Below, one piece after another: positions 1-5,769 of a stretch of DNA of 9,574 bases; the first letter of the stretch is position 1, and every line of letters starts with the position of its first letter. The notes beneath the pieces were generated by a model. The model was not told where the DNA came from. It was given only the letters and a program-made list of their open reading frames with translations, and did not search any database. Origin of the DNA: an uncultured Marvinbryantia sp. Lineage in GTDB: Bacteria > Bacillota > Clostridia > Lachnospirales > Lachnospiraceae. Position numbers and translations under genes: made by a program. The stretch lies in contig CANQJX010000051.1 of NCBI GenBank assembly GCA_947624335.1, forward strand, positions 1 to 9,574, read 5' to 3'.

Positions 1-794
1 TAATTGCCGTCGCATTTTGAACAAAAGCGGAATTCCAGATGATCCCCGTCTTTTTCCGTCCTGCCGCACACCGCGCATTTATGGCGCGTGATCGTCCCGT
101 TCTGCACCCGCGTAGGAGCCGCCGCCTTGCGGAACTCCTGCCTGCGCGCCTGCTCTTTGGGCGAATAGCGGCGCCAGTTTCTTGTGCCCAGAAAGAACAC
201 AATAAAGTTTAAAATGGACGCGAGGATCACAACTCTGCCTTCCCATCCCGTCTGGATAAGCGAAAGCACGATCATCACTCCGTAAAAAATCCCCAGCCAT
301 TTCATTTTGATCGGGATAAAGAAATACAGCAGTACCTGCGCGTTGGGATAAGTCGCGGTAAACGCGAGCAGGATCGACATGCTGATATAATAAGTGCTGA
401 ACGCCTGCCCAAGCAGAACCGCCGGATACCTGGTACTGTAAATGCCGTACAGCAAAAACGCGCCCAGAATCGTAAAGAAAATCCCGGATAAAATATACAC
501 ATTATAGCGGAACGCTCCCCAGGTGCGCTCCAGCGTGGTTCCCACAGAATAGTAAAAATACAGCATAATGATCGTAAAAAGATCAAACCCGTACGGCGGC
601 ACAAACAGCCACGAAACAAGCCGCCAGATCTGCCCTTTGAGAATGTAGCGCGGTTCCAGCGTCAGGTATCCCAAAATGTCCGGGTTGATCGCCTGCATCA
701 GATACCCCGCCGCATAAAATGCAATAATATAGGCAGAAAGATTGCGGATCGCATATCTTCCATATTTCCGTTCTAATTTATTCAGCCACTTCAT
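1..794 (-). CDS. Rhomboid-like (pseudoprotease) membrane protein with C-terminal zinc ribbon, 3' end cut by window edge
   Basis: Reading leftward from the ATG at 794-792 the frame stays open for 264 codons to base 3; the last two bases (TA) could start a Tyr codon or a stop, so the C-terminus is not seen. AAGGTGG at 800-806 lies 5 nt before the ATG. About six hydrophobic helices are visible (roughly residues 21-37, 72-87, 97-119, 125-148, 154-180, 188-203). The stretch GQIWRLVSWLFVPP (54-67) followed by VGTTLERTWGAFRYNVY (84-100) matches the rhomboid 'GQ-WRL-S--F ... G--LE--WG--R' pattern. The catalytic GxSG serine motif is absent: the matching helix reads LLGQAFSTYYISMS. The loop that normally carries HxxxN has no His. 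After the last helix comes a basic linker, then CAVC (240-243) and CSKC (258-261), a probable zinc ribbon on the cytosolic side. I infer a rhomboid-fold protein without protease activity, of unknown role. Fold assignment is fairly sure, function is not. Confidence 0.78.
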   Translation of the reverse strand, partial: MKWLNKLERKYGRYAIRNLSAYIIAFYAAGYLMQAINPDILGYLTLEPRYILKGQIWRLVSWLFVPPYGFDLFTIIMLYFYYSVGTTLERTWGAFRYNVYILSGIFFTILGAFLLYGIYSTRYPAVLLGQAFSTYYISMSILLAFTATYPNAQVLLYFFIPIKMKWLGIFYGVMIVLSLIQTGWEGRVVILASILNFIVFFLGTRNWRRYSPKEQARRQEFRKAAAPTRVQNGTITRHKCAVCGRTEKDGDHLEFRFCSKCDGN

Positions 795-833
795 TGTATC
801 CACCTTTTCCATTGTTCGCTTTCAATTGTATCT

Positions 834-862
834 AGTATAGGATTATACGCAGAATTTGTCAA
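834..862 (-). promoter_or_regulatory. Promoter for the rhomboid-like gene
   Basis: On the minus strand a perfect -35 TTGACA (857-862) and -10 TATACT (834-839) are separated by 17 nt, the ideal SigA spacing. The -10 lies about 40 nt upstream of the ATG at 794, leaving a leader of roughly 33 nt that includes the ribosome binding site. A second TATAAT-like string sits within the spacer but is too close to the -35 to be used with it. Confidence 0.75.
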
Positions 863-876
863 TGAAAGCAAAAAAC

Positions 877-905
877 TTTACAATCTTTTCACAATTGGCT
901 ATAAT
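877..905 (+). promoter_or_regulatory. Promoter for aroC
   Basis: A -35 TTTACA (877-882, five of six consensus bases) and a perfect -10 TATAAT (900-905) are separated by 17 nt. Transcription would begin near 912 and leave a leader of about 77 nt before the aroC ATG. This promoter faces away from the one serving the rhomboid-like gene; their -35 boxes are 14 bp apart, so the two polymerases compete for nearly the same DNA face. Confidence 0.75.
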
Positions 906-925
906 GATACAGAATATATGCCGAT

Positions 926-958
926 TCCGGCGCGGTTTTCGCCGGATGCGCTTTGCGC
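926..958 (+). other. Tandem small hairpins in the aroC leader
   Basis: TCCGGCG (926-932) pairs with CGCCGGA (940-946) around a 7-nt loop, giving a 7-bp GC-rich stem. It is followed at once by GCGC-TTT-GCGC (948-958). No run of T follows, so this is not an intrinsic terminator, and the leader is too short for a T-box or a known amino-acid riboswitch. It may stabilise the transcript or do nothing; the pairing is seen, any role is a guess. Confidence 0.35.
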
Positions 959-988
959 GGGCAGTAAGTTTGAGGGAGGAAAAATCCT

Positions 989-2095
989 ATGAGCGGTTCT
1001 ACATACGGCAGATTTTTTCAGATCACGACCTGGGGCGAATCCCACGGAAAAGCGCTGGGAGTCGTTGTGGACGGCTGTCCCGCCGGTCTTCCCCTGTGCG
1101 AGGAAGACATCCAGCTTTTTCTGGACCGCAGGAAACCCGGACAAAACCGCTTTTCCACGCCGCGAAAGGAAAGCGACAGCGCGCAGATCCTCTCCGGCGT
1201 CTTTGAAGGAAAAACAACCGGCTGTCCGATCTCGATTCTCGTCCGCAATGAAGCGCAGCGTTCCGCGGATTATTCCGAGCTTGCCTCCTACTACCGTCCG
1301 GGACACGCGGATTTTACGTTTGACGCAAAATATGGTTTTCGCGATCCCCGCGGAGGCGGACGTTCTTCGGGACGGGAAACGATCGGGCGCGTCGCCGCGG
1401 GCGCGATTGCTTCTAAGATCTTAAACCGGCTTGGCATCCGCCTGACCTGTTATACGCGTTCCATCGGACCGGTGCAGATCAATCCGGACGCCTTTGACGC
1501 CGCGCAGATTTTGCAAAACCCGTTCTATATGCCGGACGCGCAGGCGGCGCAGCAGGCGGCGCAATATCTGGAGGAATGCAAAAAAAACGGCGATTCATCC
1601 GGCGGAACCATCGAATGTATCGCGGAAAATATGATCGCCGGGCTTGGCGACCCGGTATTTGAAAAACTGAGCGCCAACCTTGCAAAAGCAGTCTGCTCGA
1701 TCGGCGCTGTAAAATCTTTTGAAATCGGGGACGGATCCGCCGTCTCCACAATGCTCGGCAGCGAAAACAACGACGCCTTTGCCGTCGGAAAAAACGGCGT
1801 GCCGGTCAAAAAGACCAACCACAGCGGCGGCGTTTTAGGCGGCATCAGCGACGGCAGCAATCTTCTGCTGCGCGCAGGCATTAAGCCGACGCCCTCTGTT
1901 CGCCGCACGCAGCACACTGTCACGCGGGACGGCAAGCCAATCGAAGTATCGATTAAGGGGCGGCACGATCCTGTGATCGTTCCGCGCGCCGTGGTCGTGG
2001 TGGAATCGATGGTCGCCATCACGCTGGCGGACGCGCTTTTTGCCAATATGAGCGCGAAAATGGATGCGGTGGAACAATTTTACCGCCGCTCTTAA
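989..2095 (+). CDS. aroC: Chorismate synthase
   Basis: The enzyme converts 5-enolpyruvylshikimate-3-phosphate to chorismate by anti-1,4 elimination of phosphate, using reduced FMN. It is the last shared step toward Phe, Tyr, Trp and folate and acts in the cytoplasm as a tetramer. At 368 residues it has normal length. Visible signatures are TWGESHG (14-20, with catalytic His19), RPGHAD (103-108, with His106), RGGGRSSGRET (121-131), RAGIKPTPS (295-303) and GRHDPVIVPRA (324-334) with the conserved Asp327. Start at ATG 989 is supported by GGGAGG about 8 nt upstream; the protein begins MSGSTYGRFF, typical of the family. It appears to be a single-gene unit with its own promoter: no other aro gene is in the window, the gene to the left diverges, and the gene to the right converges and overlaps its stop codon by 4 bp (2092-2095). 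Confidence 0.97.
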   Translation: MSGSTYGRFFQITTWGESHGKALGVVVDGCPAGLPLCEEDIQLFLDRRKPGQNRFSTPRKESDSAQILSGVFEGKTTGCPISILVRNEAQRSADYSELASYYRPGHADFTFDAKYGFRDPRGGGRSSGRETIGRVAAGAIASKILNRLGIRLTCYTRSIGPVQINPDAFDAAQILQNPFYMPDAQAAQQAAQYLEECKKNGDSSGGTIECIAENMIAGLGDPVFEKLSANLAKAVCSIGAVKSFEIGDGSAVSTMLGSENNDAFAVGKNGVPVKKTNHSGGVLGGISDGSNLLLRAGIKPTPSVRRTQHTVTRDGKPIEVSIKGRHDPVIVPRAVVVVESMVAITLADALFANMSAKMDAVEQFYRRS

Positions 2096-3156
2096 GCCTC
2101 CCCGCCCACCTTTGAAATCAGAATGCAGTTTGGCGTTTCCACCCGGATGGGTTTCCCTTTCATCACAATCAGCCCCGCTTCGTAGTCGATGGTAAAAAAG
2201 CGGATCTCATTGGACTCGTGATTGAGGGTAACCAGCGTCTTTTCATCCGGAAATACGTCAATGTCTTTGGGATACTTCCCGCTGATCGGCAGGGAAAGAA
2301 TCCTGGATAGCGTTCCTTCCTCTTTGCTGATCGCGTAGATGCTGACGCTGTTATCTCCCGCAGTGGACGTATACAGATATTTCCCGCTTGGAGAAACGCG
2401 CAGGCCGGAGCTTGCGCAGCCCAGTTCCTGCTTATCCATTCTGGAATCCACTTTCTGTATCAGTTCAAATTTGGGAATTTTCCCGCTCCCGTCATAGGAA
2501 TATACCAGAACTTCGTTGCTCAGTTCGCAATTGACATAAGCAAATCTGCCGTCCCTGCCAAAACGGATCAGGCGCGGCCCGGATTCCAGTTCGCAGCGCA
2601 CCACATCCAGCAGTTTTAATTTCCCGTTCGTTTGATTCACCTGATAAATATTGATATGGTCGATCCCGCTGTCCACTACGCAGAGAAATTTCCCGTCCGG
2701 AGTCGGCATCACGCAACTGATATGCGGGCGGAAATTGCGTTCCGCCACGCTGAAAATCCCTTTATGGAAAATTCCGTCCAGCACGCTGCCCAGCCGCCCG
2801 TCGCGGTGCGTATGCACCACCGTTACCTTTCCGTCGTGATACCCCGCCACATAAAGAAATTTCCCGTTCTGATCCGCAGAGAGGAAGCATCCGCGCATGC
2901 CGTCGATTCCCACTTTGTTGATCGGCGTCAGATCGCCGGTATCGGGATGGATCTTCAGTACCTCCACGCCCTCGTCCGCTATGGCGTAGAGATATTTCCC
3001 ATTGGTCGATTTTGTCAGATGCGACGCATTATTAACCGGAACCACGTCGCGTTCCGTCATATAGCCGTTCTCCACATCCAGATCGTACACATGCACGCCC
3101 ACGCTGCTGCCGTGCGTATAGGTTCCAACATACGCCACATATTTTTCCTTGCTCAT
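2092..3156 (-). CDS. Lactonase-family seven-bladed beta-propeller protein
   Basis: At 354 residues this matches the 6-phosphogluconolactonase YbhE/Pgl-like lactonase family (Pfam Lactonase). The N-terminus MSKEKYVAYVGTYTHG and repeated blade motifs of the type 'DGKFLYVAGYHDGKVTV' (near 96-113, 154-171, 202-219, 257-274, 303-320) show the propeller. No signal peptide or membrane helix is visible, so it is probably cytoplasmic. Proven family members hydrolyse 6-phosphogluconolactone, but many homologs are uncharacterised. Here the usual 'GPRHxxFHP' segment reads GPRLIRFGRDG (193-203) and the 'PHxH' segment reads RPHISC (143-148), so histidines common in the family are missing and a 6PGL role should not be assumed. 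The start at ATG 3156 has only a weak purine-rich site (GGACGG) just upstream. It converges on aroC with overlapping stops and diverges from the pot operon. No pentose-phosphate gene is adjacent. Confidence 0.88.
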   Translation of the reverse strand: MSKEKYVAYVGTYTHGSSVGVHVYDLDVENGYMTERDVVPVNNASHLTKSTNGKYLYAIADEGVEVLKIHPDTGDLTPINKVGIDGMRGCFLSADQNGKFLYVAGYHDGKVTVVHTHRDGRLGSVLDGIFHKGIFSVAERNFRPHISCVMPTPDGKFLCVVDSGIDHINIYQVNQTNGKLKLLDVVRCELESGPRLIRFGRDGRFAYVNCELSNEVLVYSYDGSGKIPKFELIQKVDSRMDKQELGCASSGLRVSPSGKYLYTSTAGDNSVSIYAISKEEGTLSRILSLPISGKYPKDIDVFPDEKTLVTLNHESNEIRFFTIDYEAGLIVMKGKPIRVETPNCILISKVGGEA

Positions 3157-3201
3157 ATCCGTCCGTCCCTTCTGTGTTTACTCGCTGTTCGTTTTGTTTC
3201 C

Positions 3202-3230
3202 GTTATAGCACAATTTTTCCAAAATTTCTA
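3202..3230 (-). promoter_or_regulatory. Possible promoter for the lactonase-family gene
   Basis: On the minus strand a -10 TATAAC (3202-3207) lies 17 nt downstream of a poor -35 TAGAAA (3225-3230). The -10 matches five of six consensus bases and the -35 four. It would give a leader of about 40 nt before the ATG at 3156. It directly abuts the -35 box of the rightward promoter. Confidence 0.45.
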
Positions 3231-3258
3231 TTGACATATTCCACAATCGTAGTATACT
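3231..3258 (+). promoter_or_regulatory. Promoter for the XRE-cupin/potABCD operon
   Basis: A perfect -35 TTGACA (3231-3236) and -10 TATACT (3253-3258) are separated by 16 nt. Transcription would begin near 3265, giving a leader of about 68 nt that carries the inverted repeat at 3282-3300 and the ribosome binding site AAGGGAGG (3318-3325). Confidence 0.72.
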
Positions 3259-3281
3259 CATTCTAACGTTTGTTTACAATT

Positions 3282-3300
3282 TCTAAACTTTTAGTTTAGA
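3282..3300. promoter_or_regulatory. Perfect inverted repeat, likely operator of the pot operon
   Basis: TCTAAAC (3282-3288), a 5-nt spacer, then GTTTAGA (3294-3300) form a perfect 7-bp dyad about 20-35 nt downstream of the predicted transcription start. Its AT-rich arms and lack of a following T run make a DNA operator more likely than a terminator. The first gene downstream encodes an XRE-type dimeric DNA-binding protein, so autoregulation by roadblock is the natural inference. A looser relative of the same dyad (TCTAACG ... GTTTACA, 3262-3278) lies just upstream and could be a second, weaker site. Confidence 0.55.
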
Positions 3301-3332
3301 TTTGCTATGACATCCCGAAGGGAGGATTTTTT

Positions 3333-3875
3333 GTGAATATCGGCGAAAGGCTGAAAGAACAGCGTATTGCCAAAGGGCTGACGCAGGAGGAACTTGCGGA
3401 CCGCGCGGAGCTTACCAAGGGATTTATCTCCCAGATCGAGCACGACCTCACTTCCCCTTCGATCGCCACATTGACCGACATCCTGCAGTGTCTCGGAACC
3501 AGCCTGGGAGAATTTTTCAGCGGGGACGACAGCGACGAACAGATTGTGTTCCACGACGCGGATTATTTTGAAAAAGAAGACGGCGAATACCACAATAAAA
3601 TTGAATGGATCGTGCCCAACGCGCAAAAAAACAGTATGGAGCCGATCCGGCTTACGCTGGAGCCGGGCGGCAGCACCTATCCGGATAATCCCCACGAAGG
3701 AGAAGAATTTGGCTATGTGCTTTCCGGAACTGTCGCCATCCATCTGGGGAAGCGCCTGTACCGGGCCAAAAAAGGGGAATCCTTTTACTTTCTTCCCGCG
3801 CACCGACATTATCTGGAAAACACAGGCAAAGCAAAGGCGGTTATTTTATGGGTAAGTTCGCCGCCCAGTTTTTAA
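3333..3875 (+). CDS. XRE-family transcriptional regulator with C-terminal cupin domain
   Basis: This 180-residue protein has an N-terminal helix-turn-helix of the Cro/CI type (about residues 5-61: IGERLKEQRIAKGLTQEELA, then the recognition-helix region LTKGFISQIEHD) and a C-terminal cupin beta-barrel (about 104-175). Cupin landmarks include GGSTYPDNPHEGEEFGYVLSG (from 112), with His121 and Glu residues, and GESFYFLPAHRHYLENTG (148-165), with His157/His159. It ends in LWVSSPPSF, an ending I associate with regulators placed before polyamine transport genes. The start is GTG 3333, supported by AAGGGAGG 7 nt upstream. potA starts 15 nt after its stop, so it is the first gene of the operon. I infer that it senses a polyamine or related small molecule and controls this operon, probably through the dyad at 3282-3300. 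The ligand is not shown by sequence. Confidence 0.9.
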   Translation: MNIGERLKEQRIAKGLTQEELADRAELTKGFISQIEHDLTSPSIATLTDILQCLGTSLGEFFSGDDSDEQIVFHDADYFEKEDGEYHNKIEWIVPNAQKNSMEPIRLTLEPGGSTYPDNPHEGEEFGYVLSGTVAIHLGKRLYRAKKGESFYFLPAHRHYLENTGKAKAVILWVSSPPSF

Positions 3876-3890
3876 ATAAAGGAGAAAAAA

Positions 3891-4964
3891 ATGAGCAATA
3901 AACTGATTGATCTGGTTCACATTTCAAAGACATACGGAACGAATACGGTATTGGACAATTTGGATCTGTACATACGGGAAAATGAGTTCCTGACGCTCTT
4001 AGGCCCCAGCGGGTGCGGAAAAACCACTACTTTACGCATCATCGGCGGGTTTGAGACGCCGGACAGCGGCCAGGTAATCTTTGACGGCAAAGACATTACC
4101 GCCCTGCCGCCCAACAAGCGGCAGCTAAATACCGTGTTCCAGCGCTACGCGCTTTTTTCCCATATGAATATTGCGGAAAATATCGCCTTTGGGCTGAAGA
4201 TAAAAAATAAGACGAAAAAATACATTGACGATAAGATTCGCTACGCCCTCAAACTCGTTAATCTGGACGGTTACGAAAACCGCATGCCGGACTCGTTAAG
4301 CGGCGGGCAGCAGCAGAGGATCGCCATTGCGCGCGCCATCGTCAACGAGCCGAAAGTTTTGCTTCTGGACGAACCGCTGGGCGCGCTCGATTTAAAGCTC
4401 CGCCAGGATATGCAGTATGAACTGATCCGTTTGAAAAACGAACTGGGGATCACGTTTGTCTATGTAACGCACGATCAGGAAGAAGCCCTTACCATGTCCG
4501 ACACGATTGTGGTAATGAACCAGGGATATATCCAGCAGATCGGCACGCCGGAAACAATTTATAACGAGCCGGAAAATGCCTTTGTCGCCGATTTTATCGG
4601 AGACAGCAATATTCTGTCCGGCATCATGCTCAAAGACCGTCTTGTCAACATTCTGGGAACCCCGTTCCAGTGCGTGGATGAAGGGTTCGGGACAAATACG
4701 CCCGTCGACGTCGTGATCCGCCCGGAGGACGTAAATCTGGTAAAACCGGAGGACGGCATGATCCGCGGCATCGTAACGCATCTGATCTTTAAAGGCGTAC
4801 ACTATGAAATGGAAGTGATGGCAAACAACTATGAATGGCTGGTGCACAGCACCGATATGTTCCCGGTCGGCACGGAGGTCGGCATCCGCGTCGTTCCGTT
4901 TGACATTCAGATTATGAACAAGCCGATATCCGAAGACGAGGAGGCGGTGAACATTGAAGCGTAG
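3891..4964 (+). CDS. potA: Spermidine/putrescine ABC transporter ATP-binding protein
   Basis: This is the ATPase that powers polyamine import, working as a dimer on the cytoplasmic face of PotB/PotC. At 357 residues it is normal for the family. Visible motifs in order are Walker A GPSGCGKT (38-45), Q-loop VFQRYALF with Gln84, signature LSGGQ (136-140), Walker B VLLLDEP (156-162), D-loop GALD (164-167) and switch His194 in YVTHDQEEAL. A C-terminal TOBE-type regulatory region follows (about 240-342; 'VDVVIRPEDVNLV' and 'GIVTHLIFKGVHYEM' are characteristic). AAAGGAG at 3878-3884 lies 6 nt before the ATG. It follows the regulator by 15 nt, and its last 11 bases overlap the start of potB, which suggests coupled translation. 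All catalytic residues are present. Substrate assignment rests on the permease and binding-protein partners. Confidence 0.94.
   Translation: MSNKLIDLVHISKTYGTNTVLDNLDLYIRENEFLTLLGPSGCGKTTTLRIIGGFETPDSGQVIFDGKDITALPPNKRQLNTVFQRYALFSHMNIAENIAFGLKIKNKTKKYIDDKIRYALKLVNLDGYENRMPDSLSGGQQQRIAIARAIVNEPKVLLLDEPLGALDLKLRQDMQYELIRLKNELGITFVYVTHDQEEALTMSDTIVVMNQGYIQQIGTPETIYNEPENAFVADFIGDSNILSGIMLKDRLVNILGTPFQCVDEGFGTNTPVDVVIRPEDVNLVKPEDGMIRGIVTHLIFKGVHYEMEVMANNYEWLVHSTDMFPVGTEVGIRVVPFDIQIMNKPISEDEEAVNIEA
4940..4944 (+). promoter_or_regulatory. Ribosome binding site that fixes the TTG start of potB
   Basis: GGAGG at 4940-4944, inside the last codons of potA, lies 9 nt before the TTG at 4954. A nearby GTG (4947) is in another frame, and no in-frame ATG is placed suitably. 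This site therefore decides the TTG start and the 11-nt overlap with potA. Confidence 0.7.
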
Positions 4965-5769
4965 ACGCCTGCTGGCCGGTCCTTACTTGTTCTGGTCCGT
5001 TTCCTTTATCATTATTCCGCTGTTTTTGATTGTCTGCTACGGCCTGACCAAAGCGGACGGCGGCTTTACCCTGGAAAACGCGGCGCACATCACAACGCCG
5101 GAAAACTTAAAAGCGCTTGGGCTGTCCCTGCTGCTTGCTTTTCTCTGTACGCTCATCTGCCTGGTTCTTGCGTATCCCCTGGCGATGATCCTCTCCCAGA
5201 GCAGCATCAGCCAGTCCAGTTTTATCGTTTTGATTTTTATTCTGCCGATGTGGATGAATTTCCTTCTGCGCACGCTGGCATGGCAGACTTTGCTGGAGAA
5301 AAACGGCGTAATCAATACGTTTCTTTCTTTTTTGCATCTGCCCCAAATCAATATCATTAACACGCCGTACGCGATTGTACTCGGCATGGTGTATGATTTT
5401 CTGCCCTTTATGGTCCTGCCGATCTACAATGTACTGATCAAACTGGATAAAGATATGATAAACGCGGCGCGGGACTTGGGGGCGAACAGCGCGCAGACGT
5501 TTGTAAAGATCATCCTGCCACAGAGCATTCCCGGCGTAATCAGCGGGATTACGATGGTATTTGTTCCCGCTATGACCACCTTTGTCATTTCCGATCTGCT
5601 CGGCGGCGGCAAGGTGCTTCTGATCGGCAACGTGATTGAGCAGACCTTTAAACAGGGCAGCAACTGGCATTTGGGATCCGGTCTGTCGCTCGTTCTGATG
5701 ATTTTTGTAATCGCCAGCATGGGCATTGTTAATAAGTACGACAAAGGACAGTCGGGAGGTAGCTTCTGA
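4954..5769 (+). CDS. potB: Spermidine/putrescine ABC transporter permease PotB
   Basis: This is one of the two membrane subunits forming the polyamine channel. The 271-residue protein has about six hydrophobic helices (near 10-30, 55-80, 88-108, 137-158, 193-215, 241-260) after a basic N-terminus (MKRRR), which places that end inside. The cytoplasmic EAA loop that docks on PotA reads NAARDLGANSAQTFVKIILP (170-189), very close to PotB of E. coli as I recall it. The start is TTG 4954, chosen for the GGAGG 9 nt upstream. The gene overlaps potA by 11 nt, and its TGA overlaps the potC ATG by one base (TGATG, 5767-5771), so the three genes are translationally coupled. A GGGAGG site for the next gene sits in its last codons (5754-5759). 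Typical length and motif content; no anomaly. Confidence 0.94.
   Translation: MKRRRLLAGPYLFWSVSFIIIPLFLIVCYGLTKADGGFTLENAAHITTPENLKALGLSLLLAFLCTLICLVLAYPLAMILSQSSISQSSFIVLIFILPMWMNFLLRTLAWQTLLEKNGVINTFLSFLHLPQINIINTPYAIVLGMVYDFLPFMVLPIYNVLIKLDKDMINAARDLGANSAQTFVKIILPQSIPGVISGITMVFVPAMTTFVISDLLGGGKVLLIGNVIEQTFKQGSNWHLGSGLSLVLMIFVIASMGIVNKYDKGQSGGSF

Noticed and set aside
912..988. T-box or aromatic amino-acid riboswitch before aroC
   Set aside because: The leader is far too short, lacks T-box sequence elements and has no terminator hairpin.
856..1206. 116-codon frame on the plus strand across the aroC promoter and 5' end
   Set aside because: It starts inside the promoter region, lacks a ribosome binding site, and its downstream half is an out-of-frame reading of aroC.
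1525..2046. 173-codon frame antisense to aroC
   Set aside because: Composition fits a shadow of the GC-rich aroC codons; no start signal and no recognisable motif.
2632..3234. 200-codon frame antisense to the lactonase gene
   Set aside because: His- and Ile-rich low-quality protein with no ribosome binding site; an artefact of the propeller coding strand.
3307..3336. Nine-codon reading frame (MTSRREDFL) overlapping the XRE-cupin GTG start
   Set aside because: It has no ribosome binding site of its own, and its interior is the AAGGGAGG of the next gene, so it is most likely chance.
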